Assembly (NCBI RefSeq): GCF_963576545.1
Contig: NC_083646.1
Location: 21,332,989-21,396,988, forward strand
Origin: Limanda limanda
Taxonomy: Eukaryota; Chordata; Actinopteri; Pleuronectiformes; Pleuronectidae
DNA length: 64,000 bases
Direction of reading: 5' to 3'
The position numbers were made by a program, and so were the translations under genes. Position 1 is the stretch's first letter. Each line of letters starts with the position of its first letter. The notes under the pieces are model-generated. The model worked only from the letters and a program-made list of their open reading frames with translations, did not search any database and was not told the DNA's origin. Positions 51,533 to 64,000 of the stretch are shown one piece after another.

Positions 51533-52754
51533 TCAACTAAGAAAATGTCAAGATATACTTTGTGTGACATCCACTCCTGATGCATGTGGCAAAGTTGGCG
51601 CTTTAAATTAGAGTGAGGATACGAGAGATGCAGCGATATATATTGGTTTTCACTTAATTTTTAACAAAATCCACTTTTCTAATAAACTCTCACCTGCCCA
51701 CTCCAACTATTCTGTATCCTAAACCCAATATTTGTCTGGGTGTCTTTCCATGTTCTCTTTCCCTTTGTCCTTCTTACCCACATTGCACCTAAACAATCTG
51801 TATCGCACTGCTCAGTGTCAGCAGACCTTGATCCTACTCTATAGGAAAGTTCTCAATAATACAACCCAACGGAGACATATCAATACTGCACATTACCTGA
51901 CATTCATCATTCATCATACATGATATTGATTCTGTGCACACTATCGATCCCTCTCTTCCTCTAGTCTATATGCTGCTTACTGCTGTGTGTAGGATACGTG
52001 GGAAGTCAACCTTGCTGTGGGAAATTGACAGGGACTTCAGCTGAAGCAAAAACATCTTAATTTTGACAGATAAGCTTCTGCTGTGATATCAAAGTATTTC
52101 TCCCCTCAGTAGCTGATCAATCATGTTTGTGTTCCAGCTGAAGAATATGCAAATGTCAGATGCCGGCGGGGCCAAACATTTATGTAGAATGGATTTTGTG
52201 GGGCTGTGCAGTTTTTTTCCTGATGCAAGCTTTTTCCCGTTGAAATGAAGGTTATTTTTCAACATATCGCATGATTTTGTTTGCTTGATGAATGCATGTT
52301 TTCTGTAGATTGTTAAAATGAACTGTCTGCACATCTGACTGTCCTCTGTAGACAACAGCATCAGTCTCTTGTTCAAATGCCTCAGCTCAACATTTGTTTA
52401 CTTGACAGAACCCTGACTGATGTCAGATGCAATGGTGGAAATGCTAATGGGAGGACGTCAGGGTGGGTGTTTGGATAGAGAGGATTGGGACAAAAAAGAC
52501 CAATGCTGATTTCTTCTTCCAATGACCATCATGTATTTTGTTATCCCTGTCGATGTAGCTGTTGTGGTGATGGATCAGAAAAGTTCTGTTATAATTCCAT
52601 AAGCATCATGTGCATTTCATAAAGCACCATGCTTCTTTCCCATGGCCCTCAGAGCCACACAACCCCCACCAGCCTATACACAGCAATATTAAATTAAATG
52701 TTATGATCACCTTCTCAGAACAAAAACTAGATGGGGTCCTGCCAGTTTACAGAG

Positions 52755-53144
52755 CAATATTAAAATAAATGAATTAGCATAATCAAATGTGCTATTACAC
52801 TAAATCCGTTCATTTCAAAAGAGCTTATTGTTACACTGCACAAAGACGAACAAAAAAAACACAAACCCCCAAAAATATAAATGGTTGCTGGCAATTGAAC
52901 CTGATGTTGACTGTTTGAACAGACATCAGCAGAGTAAACCCGGGGTTTGAACAATATTAAAATAAACGAATGAGCATAATCAAATGTGCTATTACACTAA
53001 ATCCTTTCATTTAAAAAGAGCTTATTGTTACACTGCACAAACAAAAACAACACAAACCCCCAAAAACATAAATGGTTGCTGGCAAATTAACCTGATGTTG
53101 ACTGTTTTGAATAGACATCAGCAGAGTTAACCCGGGGTTTGAAC
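52755..53144. repeat. Tandem duplication of a 197-bp unit
   Basis: Copy one (52755-52951) and copy two (52952 to about 53144) share the order CAATATTAAAATAAA, GCATAATCAAATGTGCTAT, CTTATTGTTACACTGCACAA, AAATGGTTGCTGGCAA and CCCGGGGTTTGAAC. They differ by scattered substitutions and small indels. The unit has no open frame of note. The duplication is old enough to have diverged by several percent. Confidence 0.95.
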
Positions 53145-53202
53145 TCATAACCTTAGACTACTACTTAAGTTATGACCTCAATGACCTACATGCCAGATCA
53201 AA

Positions 53203-53360
53203 GGGCTTTACAGTACAGTTTATTTCCCTTCACTCATTCACACAGTGCATCTATGGGCAGCACTTGGGGTTCAGTATCCTGTCAAAGGATACTTAGCCAT
53301 GCAAATGGGAGAGACTGGGATCAAACCACTGACCTTCTCGACCCCATCAACCACAGCCGT
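53203..53360. repeat. Diverged fish-type interspersed repeat
   Basis: The order GGGCTTTACAGTACAG, CACTCATTCACACA, GGGGTTCAGTATCCTGTCAAAGGAT and GGGATCAAACCACTGACCTTC resembles a common teleost repeat with TTCGGTGTCTTGCCCAAGGA and GAATCGAACC...CTGACC. The match is from memory; class and exact ends are uncertain. Confidence 0.55.
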
Positions 53361-56300
53361 TGTTTGCCACCTCCAACTTAATTTTGCTAAATACCACTTA
53401 AAAATATGTTATTTTTCAATTTACACTATGAGTAGAACTTCCTAAAACAATTCACAAGACAGTATTAACTGAACTATATTACTGTGATTCTGCTCATGAT
53501 TAATTTGAAAACCGGTCACGAATATCTATCAATCCAGTGTTTATCCTGAGTGAATTCCCACTGACTGGACCAGATGCTATTTCAAACACTAGCCAAGTCT
53601 GAGTCCCTACATCTACAAACACATACATCAGTCTAAACCAGCGCAGCAGTCTCCTGTGTCTCTGCCCACAGCCCACCGTCCCCAGCTGTTTGGCCCGTGG
53701 CATTATTTGCTTACTTCCTGCTTCCAGATGAGTGCACAGCACTGTGGGAAACCAGCCTGCAGTCTGCTGGAGTGTCGGCATCAAGGCGCTGGTGTTCATT
53801 AAATCAAACACTCCGTTGCACATTGATGATGATATCCGCAGAGTGTTGACCTGTGAGACACTGGCAGTGATACGTTTTCCATTGGATGACAAAGTAACTC
53901 CTCAGCTGCGCCTCGCAACATGTGAGCTGGACACAGAGACAGTTATCTCTCCATTATAAACAAACCAGACTCCAGTGGCTTCACGTTAAGAGCTCGAGCT
54001 GGGCCAACTATGTCTATACATTTTTATGTGCACGTCAACAAATAATAATTGATGCATGTGGCTCGACCCAACATGCGTCACAGTGTAACAGATAAAAATC
54101 TAACCAATAAAACAAAAGCAAGTCAAACAAATGCAATGTGTGGATACCTTTTTAAAAGGTTCCAACAATCCAAGTCCAAAGGGTGAGAGTTCCAACGACT
54201 ATGGCGCTACAACAAAAGCACAGTCTTATTTTTAAATAAGTAAAAATGAAATCACTCCTCCAGCATGACATGTCTCATTTGGATAGATCATCTTCAAGAC
54301 TTTTATTGTTTTATGAGACTTTACATCGATCTCAGTATTTATCTGTGCAAGGACTTTACTTACTTGTCACAGAGATAATTCTGTTGTCCTTATAACATTT
54401 AATTAGTTTTTTACCTAGATCAATTTAACTACCTCTATTCATTTAAAGCTCCAACATTTCCTCAAAGACAACAGAACAAATTACCTTGCTCTCCACAATT
54501 GTAGCAGAAAGGCCGTGTAAGAAGCATCCGTTATTATTTTACTGGCAGTCCAATCTATTATTTAGTTATTGATTTATTTTGACAAATGTACACGTTTTGG
54601 CACCTTTCGTTCCAATATATCTCACTGTCTGTCTGGACAAAGAGCCGGAGGTATGAGAATCAATAATGAAAAACAATTTAGTTTGTATATTTAACACCAG
54701 TAACTCATCTCAGCACTTTGACTTAAGCTGTACAACTTCAATGATATTAACTCTAGGCCAGTTCATGTTATTTTAAGAGTTTTGAAGAAAACTGGCATGT
54801 TTTCTTCAGAAACTCTTTCACAAGTCTTTCCAGTCGGTGGCATCTTATTTGCAGAACATAACAGATGGGCAGACACTTGGACAGATGGACCCATGCTGAT
54901 CCATTTAGTCAGTCCCATGATATCACTGGTGTGGCCACCATGTCTGACCAATTCTTGACATGGCCAGGAAGAGCTTTTCCAACGTAGTTCACACTTTTTG
55001 GGACCTAGAGAGACTGACTGAATTTTACCTGACTTCATTTGCTTGTATACAAGAGAGCAAGTCTGTCTGACATGAGTCCAAACTCCCATGAATGGTTGAT
55101 GATGCATGAGCTGTCTAAGGAGAAAACCTGCCTCCGATGCCGGAGCAGCAATCTCTGTTTTACGGTTGGTTAGTCAACATCGATGAAAGCCGAGTGCTGC
55201 ACTCGCTCATCACCTGTCCGAGCACCTCTCCACCTCTTCCTCTCACTCTTGAAACATCTCTCCTTCCATTCTGCACGAGTGTCAGTGCTGATCAGTATTG
55301 ACATTGCTTAATGTGCAGTGACTGTTCCAGGATCCATATTTAACTCTGCATGAATATTTTATTCCCTCTAAGCGTTTATTACGCTGCTGTCTGGGAGTCT
55401 CCTGAGCGTAAAACTGTTCACATCCCGCCTGTGATAAATATCCCTGCGTGGGAACAGCCCCTCAAGCTTCCAGCTCCCTCTTGAGTGTATCGCTGGTGGC
55501 AGGGAAGAAAAGTTTCCTTTTACTGGTCTGCTCAATCACTATCTGCCACACGGACGTTTAAGTGATTCCCCCAGACGGCCAATGCACAGCATTGCATGAT
55601 TGGAGCAATGGTTGAGGAGTCATTGAGCTGAAGACTCCTGGGGTCAAGGTTAATGGGATCCTCGCCACATCAGATGGCTTATTTATGTTCCATTAAATGC
55701 ATGGAACACGGAGACAGATTAAAGCAGGCCCACAGTCTAAGAGTCGTTCAAGAGTGTGGAGGCTGCTGTTCCTTCACTATGAATAGACCTGCAGGTTTAA
55801 ATGTGGGCCATTTACAACAGTAATAATTGTCTTTGTTATGAGCTACATCGGAGTTCTTCCGGCTTTAAATCACTTGTGCTGGTAAAGAGCCCATTCCCAA
55901 ACACAAAAGTATTTTTCTGCAGTTAACTCCGACTTTCACATATCTACTCGTGGTGCAGAAGATATAAAAAGTTGTTCTTCTGCCATAAAACGAGTTCAAA
56001 GTAATTAGTTTGGAAATGAGAGCAAATATCTTAAGTAGTAACAAATCAAACCTGTATTATTACGGATGAGGCAAAAAAACTAGGCCGTTTCCGTGGACCC
56101 CATTCTCCTCTCCATACATCCATTCTCACACATTAATTAATTCAACCAGCAACAGAACATCTGCAGCGGTGAGAAGGTTCATAGCATGTTCAAGCTTTTA
56201 ATACAGCATATCTGATAAATGGAATCCAAGCACATATCATCCATACCTTTCTTTCAATGTATTTTAGAATTGTTGCATCTACTATGGAATTGTAATTTTT

Positions 56301-56484
56301 TTAAAACTATAAATCCACATTTGACATTCCATGATCAGATATAATAATAATCAAAGTGAAGGTAATCATGTCATTGACACTAATATGAAAATGTTCATAA
56401 GTTGTATTGTAGGTCAGTTTTTTAAGGTGGATGTTAAGAATATTGTTCTTCATTGATTCCTGTTGTTCTGGGTTTGTACCCTCA

Positions 56485-56558
56485 TGGTTGATTGCATTTA
56501 TTGTAAGTCACTTTGGATAAAAGCGTCAGATAAATCAAAATGTAATGTCATGTAATAG
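56485..56558 (+). repeat. L2-type LINE/SINE 3' tail
   Basis: ATTGTAAGTCACTTTGGATA followed by AAAGCGTCAGATAAATC and AATGTAATGTCATGTAA matches the well-known fish tail with GTAAGTCGCTTTGGATAAAA and GCGTCTGCTAAATG plus an (ATGTA)n end. Only the 3' end is recognisable. Confidence 0.75.
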
Positions 56559-59500
56559 TATGCACTGTTCACCTGGAGATGGATGCATTAAATACAGGTA
56601 ATAAAATAAATTACAAAGACATCTGCTCTTTTTGCAAATAGCTAACTCAGGACTGTTGGTTCCTACATGTCCTCCTCAGAGAGTTAACAGCTTCATAGGT
56701 CATCTTCAGAGTAGAGATTACAGTTCTAGTTAATGGTTTGTAACTGGACATTGCATTGCTCTGCATTCTACTGTTCATGTTGATGCCAGGAACCAGAAAC
56801 ATTTGTAGAATAGTTTGGTCACTGATGGAGGTTGCTTTTCAATTCTAAATTGCGTAATGGCCTTGGGTGTTTATACTGACACAACTGTAATTGGTTTTGT
56901 TAGTGACTCAGTAGCTTTTCTAATGGGTAGCAGCTGAAAAATAGTCAGACTGGACAATACTTTCCAATTGTCCACACACTCAAACTAACAAAAACACAAG
57001 ACAATGCTATGCGTACAGGAAGCATAACAGCTGCTATTAGCATTCCAGCCCTGCAACAGTGGGATTAGCTTGGTGAATAGAGAAGAGTCAGTGAGCCCTT
57101 CTCTAAACAGGCTGTTGAGTGGTAGTGGAGCGTATGATGGGACTGGGACTGCTGGTGTGGATGCATGCACGCACTCATGCATGCACACAAACACACACAC
57201 GCGGAATTGAAATAGATCAAAGGAGTGGTCTCTCGACTCAATCTGAAGCACAATGAGAGGACTAGGACACGTTGGTAGAATACATATACAATCATTAACA
57301 AGGCATATTCTTTTGTCTTATTATGCTATAAATATGGTAAATATTCAAATAGACAATGCTTCCATTTACCTCAAGTACAAGGAAATATACAGGTTTTTAT
57401 TGGAGACAGCGGTTATTCCTAATTTTCCATAAACGTAATGTATGTTTAACTGCTGTTGAAGCTAGTGATGTGTTACAGGACGATCCCTCTCCCCATAGTG
57501 TGTAATGAAGTACTGCTAAAATGTAGGTAATAGTATAACAGTTACCCTTTCTTTAAACAAAGAACCTGTTACAACTTCTCTTTTTCCGTCCTCCCCTACT
57601 GATAAGAAATCCAACAATCACATCTCCTGATTCATTTTGTAATTGTTGTGTCACAAAGCAGAAAGCTAACCGAAAATGGTGCATGAGTTGTCACTGATCG
57701 AGCAACAAGTCACTTCCTGCACATAAAGCCTGCTGTTGCATAAAATGCTGAATTAAAGTGCACAAATTCCTTGTCATTCTGATGACGACACTGTTGCTGC
57801 AATGAAGTCAACTATCGGCAGATGCTGTGGCGTGATGGCAACGTATCTATATCAGGATAAATAGTATTTAGTATTCATAACGTTGTTTTTGAAATGATTA
57901 CTGTCTGGCAGTGGATATCAGCCTAGATGCAGGTACAGGATGTGAGCTAGAGACTTCATGCTGGCAATGAATATACTCCAATCAATACTGCTCTTTAAAT
58001 TAACAAACAAGGGGGTAGTGGAGTGAAGACATGTGAGAGGATAAGAGAGTGCACTCAAATAACTATGTTATCACGTGTTATATATGTCAATCAGTGTTGC
58101 CTTCTCAATTGTTAGTTAGCTAAATTAATCAATAATATTAAAAAACTACTTTTGTCTTTTTCCCTTCAAGGTGCAAGCATTCATAAAGCACCCTGTCTGA
58201 CCGGACATGTGATTATATCTGCCCTCAGCTGAGAAACCAAGGGTGAAGCTTGTCTTCATCAAAAAGATTACAATTCTCCTACTTTATTTGATTATTTTTC
58301 AATACATAATTTACTGCAGCATAGATTTCCACTGTAGTGGCATAGATGGATGTTTTTCCCATCAATTACACCGATCCAATTAGCAAAGTTCTACTTTTCA
58401 AAGAACATTTCTTATATTCCCCTCCAGACATCCTCAGTTGGACTTGGCATAAGGGTTCAGGTCCACATTTATCCTGATATCCTGTGTTAAGCAGAAGCTG
58501 AATATGAGGTCGGTTGTGGATTAACCCAGAAGGTATATGCATAGGAAATGGGAGAAATACTAAGTCTGTAAACATGAGTTTTATACATTTCTTTGTTTCA
58601 CATTTACAGGGGCAGATTGCAAAGCAGGGTGGCATCAATCCAACTCAGATATGTTAAGTGGCATAAAAAAACAGCTTCTTCCCAGTGGGTCTGGGGCAAC
58701 GAGCCAGCTGGACCGGAAGTATGCCTCCCTCGTGTCCTTCCTGTCGTTGCCAAACAGAAGGTTAGTCCTTTTTTTGGTATTGATTACATTACGGTTTTAA
58801 AGCCAGCTACATGAAACATTATTTTATTTTAATCACTTTTTAAAGTTATTTACATTTACAATTATCTAACATCTGGCACAGCTGACAATTAGGAGGCATT
58901 TGAGTGAGGTACAAGTTTAACGAAACATGGTTGGTAGAGACACAATAAATTGGAGTTTACAATACTATCAATGTTGGTAAATAGGGGTAAATGACAATAG
59001 GCAACTTATCCATGGCAATAATTTTTTCCGGGCCCTGAAAGCCCCCTTCAACTCAACGCTTCCTACATGTGCTTAGGGTGCCACTTGATGCAGCAGCAAT
59101 GTGCTCCCAGCTTTAGGGCCTAAAGGCTCCAATATCAGAGAACTCTGTTTTCTTTATGTTAGAGATGGACCCCGTGAAAGGTTGTGTAACAAATGTAATG
59201 TCCCCTCACGGACTGACACTAATCTTCTGTGGATGTTTCACACCGAAACCCAAAGCAGTCCAGGGTTACACAAACATCAGGGGAGCACTTTCCCATTGTC
59301 CCAGCCATTGTTGCCCTTACTTGCTCTTTGATCATCATTGTAGGTATGGAACTGGGAATTAGGTGCAAAAAAATGTGATCACCCTATTCACTATAATTAC
59401 ACTCACACTAATCTACCCACAGTTCTGCTCTCACTGCCACACCATTTGACAGTAATGAAAACTCACTAATGGATGTTTACTGAAGGTATAATTGCATTTG

Positions 59501-60040
59501 GGAATGCAACAGTGATTTGAAGCGGGAGTCACAACTGGAAGGGATTTGTTGCTATAATTTACACTAATGTATCGGCAAAGTGTGATAAAAAGTCATTATA
59601 ACATGAATTCCATAAGTACACCAATTCACGTAATAGTTACTACTGTTACTCAGTTGGTCTACTCTGTTGCTGTTTTAAGTCGTGTTAAGCTACTGTCACC
59701 TAAAAGGCTCAAACTGAAACATAACCTTACAAGCCAATGTTCCATTTCCCAGACAGGGACTTAAAGTGTTTCTCCATTAGCTCAGCTAGTGAAAAAGATG
59801 CATTCCATTCCTGGCCTTTAATCTTTAGTGTTGATTATGATCCAACGTTTTTCAGTTAGAAATGTGTAGACTTTGACAGGTTTAGAAACAAAGACGCTGG
59901 AACACATTACTCCACTGTAAAGGGATCTTGTGAAAAGTCAGTGTGCTTCGGTAATGCAGTATAAAACAAGGGCAAGCTAGAGGAGATATTCAAAAAACAA
60001 ACAAACCTAGTGGCTATTTGTCTGTGTTCATCAACATTAA

Positions 60041-60539
60041 AGGGACTCTTACCTTTGTTGCATTTGAGAATTACAGCACATTCAAATCATCCCGCCTTCC
60101 TCCAATGCCCCACCCCCTCGTTCCCATCCGTGGTGTTTTTTTGAAGAAACTTTATTTACAAGCAGACTTACAACCTACTGCCTCCGCGCACGCACGTGAG
60201 TTTTTGTTTACCAAAGCAATGGATTCGGATTCAGAAGCACCGGTAAGTTATATACATTCGGGCCCGCGCCTTGATGACGCGGGCCCGAATGTGCCACAAG
60301 AAGCAGACGGAAAACCTGCATGTCCATGCAGCAAACAGACAGGTCTGTCGGCCAATAAGGTCCTTCGGTCCGAAGAATTTTATTGGTTGAAGTTTTCACT
60401 AAATATTATGAGAGTGAAATAATTGTTTGTTTTTACTCCTGGTGGGTCTGTCTTGCATTTTAGAGTGTCATTACCTTATTAATACCAATTTAACCTTATC
60501 CAAAAAACGTGTAAAAATGCAACAAAGGTAAGAGTCCCT
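60041..60539. mobile_element. TTAA-flanked (piggyBac-like) MITE, 499 bp, palindrome-rich
   Basis: The ends AGGGACTCTTACCTTTGTTG are perfect inverted repeats of at least 22 bp, and TTAA lies directly outside both (60037-60040 and 60540-60543), the target of piggyBac elements. The interior holds a GC-rich perfect hairpin at 60258-60294 (CATTCGGGCCCGCG arm). It also holds a nested hairpin around CTTCGGTCCGAAG near 60365 inside an outer CCAATAA/TTATTGG pair. An ATG opens MDSDSEAP at 60220-60243 and is followed at once by GTAAGT, so it looks like a leader exon kept from an autonomous parent. No transposase is present. The family name is unknown, and the superfamily is inferred from the TTAA target. 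Confidence 0.8.
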
Positions 60540-63419
60540 TTAATCTGTTGAACTAATGTGAACAATAGAAGTGTCATTATTCATTATATTAATTAGGATT
60601 GAATTGTGAATCTTGTCATGAGGGCATACAGTATTTTGGCCTTGTCTTTTGCAGAATAAAATATGACTCTACTGCTTGTCCTGCTATGACTTTACTTACC
60701 AGTCTCAGCCAACGGCTATTATGACAACTGCTGTTCCAACAATAGTGCTATATTGGCCTTGCCGTCAATTATACTTTTACTGCTACTAATATTACGAGCA
60801 ACAGTGCCTCATCTTTGCCACTATTTCTCTTAGTTTGACGCCTCTAAGCCTCTAATTCCCATTAACATCCCACCAGGATTTAACAAAGAGCAGACAAGCC
60901 CACCCTCTAAATACCAGCTTAGCTTGTCAGACATGGCTCTTAATCATTTTCATGCATCTCTCAAATAACCACTTTGGCATTACACCATGCAGTCATCCAT
61001 ATTACTTGTAGTGGACATGCTGTCAGGCTGACCTTTCATCAAGCGCCACAGTCCCCACCACAATAAGAATTAAAGCAGGTGATGGATTATGGACTGAGGA
61101 AGTTTTGAAGAAAGCAAACGGCAAAAAAGGAACTGCATTTCCAGTACATTATGATGTCAGAACTTCAAATAAAGTTTCTTAGGCTTAGAAATCGAGTGAG
61201 AATAAAATAGTGCGGAAAATTAAAAATGACTCTGAGCCTAGTCGCTGTGAATAGAGAGGGGATTTGTTAGCTGTAATACCCTGTTTTTAGTTCCTCTGCC
61301 ACCTCAGGGATAGTTCCAGGATGCTGCTGCCATAGAAACCAGGGTGTAAACAGAGACGGTTTGACGAGGTTGATATTCAACTCCGATGTCTGTGTGATTT
61401 GCGAGCAAATGGTATTCTGCCCACCGAACGCTTTGATCCAGTATCAAATAACACAACAGCCCTTGGTCGGTTCTATGAAGGATACTCTGGAAGTTCAAAT
61501 ATTTCCTTTTGTTAACCTTTCCATTACTGCAGCCAACGGGCAAAAACCTCCACACCAAAGAAATTCCTAACCATCATTGGCAGATTACTTAGATATCCTA
61601 AAACACATTCATGCTCCTCTAGGTCATCGTTCCATCTCAACTTAACATTCACTAAATATGTTCACCTTTCCCTGCAGAGAGAGCGTGGCGATTGCCCCAC
61701 TACAAGGAGGATTCTTAGAACTGAAGTTTACTTTCAGCCAGTATCACAGTGAGATTTTACTTCATGTCTTGTCTTTTAAGGAGAAAGACAAAACATTACA
61801 CAGGGTTACAACAGAAGTCATTAAGGGTATATATTTCATAGTAAGTTGTGATTATGTTTGTAATTCTTTCAATGGTTTGTTTTAAAACCCTCATATACTT
61901 TTCATAATAACCTTTTTAAATTCTCCAACAACAAATGACTTCCCCTTTGTGTTTGTCACACTGTTTCGACAAGACATTCAACAGTGGCAAACCTCCCTTT
62001 ATTGTTCATTTATTCAGCTGGTTCAACAGCTGCTTAGCAACTCCATTTATTTAGCCGAACTCTTCTATTCTCCTTGGTATTACAGATAACATAATTATTT
62101 CCATTGAGCATTCTTTGAATTATAAAGAGGTTAAATACCAGTGAGAAATAGAACCTTCAAAATGAAATGATGATTCGGCCACTTTTATTCATTCACTCAT
62201 TTTATTCAACTTCATTCATTTTGTTGACATAAAAGCAATAATATTGAAATATTATGTGACTAAATAAAAATAAAATGTATTCATATTCTTCTTGAAATCC
62301 TTCAAGGCTGCTTAAACCTCACATTCCCAAAAAAGTGAGGCTATTCTTCGGAGTCCACAGTGACATATCCAGTTAGACTTTTAGACTGAAAAATTGCAAA
62401 GCAGATAAGTCGCTTTTTGTGAAGCTCAAACTAGTGTAATTTCTTGAAAAGAAAAAGATTATTATAATAGTTCCTGATAAATTGTTAATCGATGAATTGC
62501 TGATTCACTATAGTTGTACTTTAATTGGGTGTAATGATGAACTGTCTAGAAACTGAGGGATAACTTAATCTGAAACACAAAAGCAGCAGCCATGGCTGCC
62601 ATGATGGAAGACTATTATATTTGGTCACACACAAGTGGAGATATTTTTCGGCTCCATACTGTGAACAGCCGAGAGAAGCAGTTCTTCCCGAGCGGGTATT
62701 TTATTGTGTAGAGGCTTGTTCTCCCTTATGGCCTAATCAAACTTTGTAGCAGCAGCGGTAGTCGTGGTAGCAGCACTAGTGTTCCAGGTAGTTGTGTTGA
62801 TGTTATGGCTGGCTGGGAGAGCTATAACACATGCTGCTGCCATCTCAGTTTTGCCATTATGAAGTTGAGCTGTTAGAAGAGTCCCATTATGGTTATTGAT
62901 TTGCTTGTTTGCTCCCTGCTTGGTGGAGAAACAGCATAAAGAGAGAGGTTGTTTCTCCTTTATTTTCCATTCCTGAAAAACAGACAGGGTTTAGGACGGG
63001 GGGGTCAACGGAAGAACAACCCATGAGAATTATACACTGATATAAATATTCTGCGGCAGAGACTTTGCCCAGGACGACAGGCGGATGTTTTTTGTCCAGA
63101 AACAAGAACATTCTAATGAAATGGAATCCTGCCTGCACCTCTTCAAGGACTTCTTTTAGATCAGATTTCTGTCTCCACCATCAACACTATCCATCCTCGC
63201 CATCAGGTCAGCAGTGCAAATGGCGACAATGAAAATTAGAGGCTGTTTGTAGGTCGAGCCGGACTCATTTCCCGTCACGAGACAGAAAATCAAGCCACTA
63301 TTAACCCCATAGTGAAGCAGCTATGTCCACGTCACAACTTAATTAACAGAGGTGAGGGGATCACTGACAGTTGATCCCATGCTAAAGCTGCCTTAACGAC
63401 CTACCAAGCAAAGACCAGC

Positions 63420-63439
63420 ACACACACACACACACACAT
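63420..63439. repeat. (CA)n microsatellite
   Basis: A CA repeat of about ten units in the upstream intron, followed by TGCAGGTGTGCACAC. Confidence 0.9.
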
Positions 63440-64000
63440 GCAGGTGTGCACACATACTGGTCTACAGATAGTGGCTCAGTCAAATACCACCAGTCTTATG
63501 TTCATCTAAAACATTTCAATTTACTAAATCTGACAAAAAAATAACTGGTTTTACAGTGGGTTCTCTCATTGATTTACTTATTTAGCTTTTATGTTTGGTT
63601 TGCAGGTTTCTGGCACAATTCGATAAGGCAGGAAGGGGAATAATACACCTTTACAATAAATCAAACTGTAGCGCCAGTATAAGACCAAACGTCACCACCA
63701 GCCAGCCCTTCGCCTGCATTCTTGTCATGTTCGATGTTTCAGCCAATGCTGGATTCGGGAGCTTGCCGGCCTGTGAGTCAGCCGTACATGGTGACATCTT
63801 CCAGCAGCTTGAAGCCACAGTGTGAGGAGGAGAAGTCGACCAGAAGCACAGACAGCCACGAGCTCCCACCCCCAAACGTTGGCTCTCTGATTGTAGCAGG
63901 AACTTTAGAAGGGAAAAATCTCTGCACTGCTGCCAAGATGTTCAATGAGTCTGGGTCTAAGAGGCCTTTGAAAACACCTCTCCCTTTTTTGACAGAGGGG

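Noticed and set aside
54763..55107. 114-codon open frame on the minus strand
   Set aside because: It looked like possible transposase remnant but contains no catalytic motif I can place. No ends or duplications were found.
58610..58760. Exon-like segment with TTTACAG acceptor and GTTAGT donor on the plus strand
   Set aside because: Two frames are open through it, the peptide (for example SGIKKQLLPSGSG) matches nothing I know, and no partner exons were seen. Chance is the simplest explanation.
60018..60422. 134-codon open frame on the plus strand
   Set aside because: It starts in flanking DNA and runs through the inverted end and hairpins of the TTAA-flanked element, so it is a by-product. 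Only the short MDSDSEAP leader is noted.

Overview
This window is vertebrate nuclear DNA, most likely from a teleost fish. It has short conserved exons with GT/AG borders separated by kilobases of AT-rich sequence. It is rich in (AC/TG)n microsatellites and carries relics of fish-typical mobile elements: L1-clade and L2/Rex1-like LINEs, hAT-like, Harbinger-like and TTAA-flanked MITEs, and two interspersed repeats with a teleost-type look. No bacterial, organellar or viral gene was recognised.

The only gene I can support is an internal part of a kainate-type ionotropic glutamate receptor on the minus strand, best matched to grik2 (GluK2). Five consecutive coding exons are present. In transcript order they are 51405-51224 (182 nt), 44790-44737 (54 nt), 42907-42734 (174 nt), 6164-6021 (144 nt) and 2410-2303 (108 nt). 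Together they encode about 220 residues from the second half of the extracellular amino-terminal domain, roughly residues 180-400 of a protein of about 900. The signal peptide and first exons lie beyond position 64000. The linker, ligand-binding domain, channel and C-terminus lie beyond position 1. Every reading frame, splice site and phase is intact, so this looks like a functional gene and not a pseudogene.

Layout by region: 1-2302, start of the intron after the 108-nt exon. 2303-2410, exon squeezed between a TG repeat and a CT-rich tract. 2411-6020, 3.6-kb intron. 6021-6164, exon. 6165-42733, a 36.6-kb intron holding a Harbinger-like MITE (8864-9806), a hAT-like MITE (14979-15145), interspersed repeats at 15675-15870 and 26158-26753, a decayed L1 (about 27240-28340) and a CpG-rich patch (about 40981-41300). 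42734-42907, exon. 42908-44736, intron with a retroposon tail. 44737-44790, 54-nt exon. 44791-51223, intron with a decayed L2/Rex1-like LINE and a hAT-like MITE only 91 bp from the next exon. 51224-51405, exon. 51406-64000, part of a long intron with a 197-bp tandem duplication, a LINE/SINE tail and a palindrome-rich TTAA-flanked element.

I found no nested gene, RNA gene, CRISPR array or core promoter I could defend. No new multi-gene system is visible. The points most worth a second look are the splice-site environment of the 108-nt exon, the TTAA element carrying a start codon followed by a GTAAGT donor, the CpG-rich intronic patch and the MITE beside the 182-nt exon.
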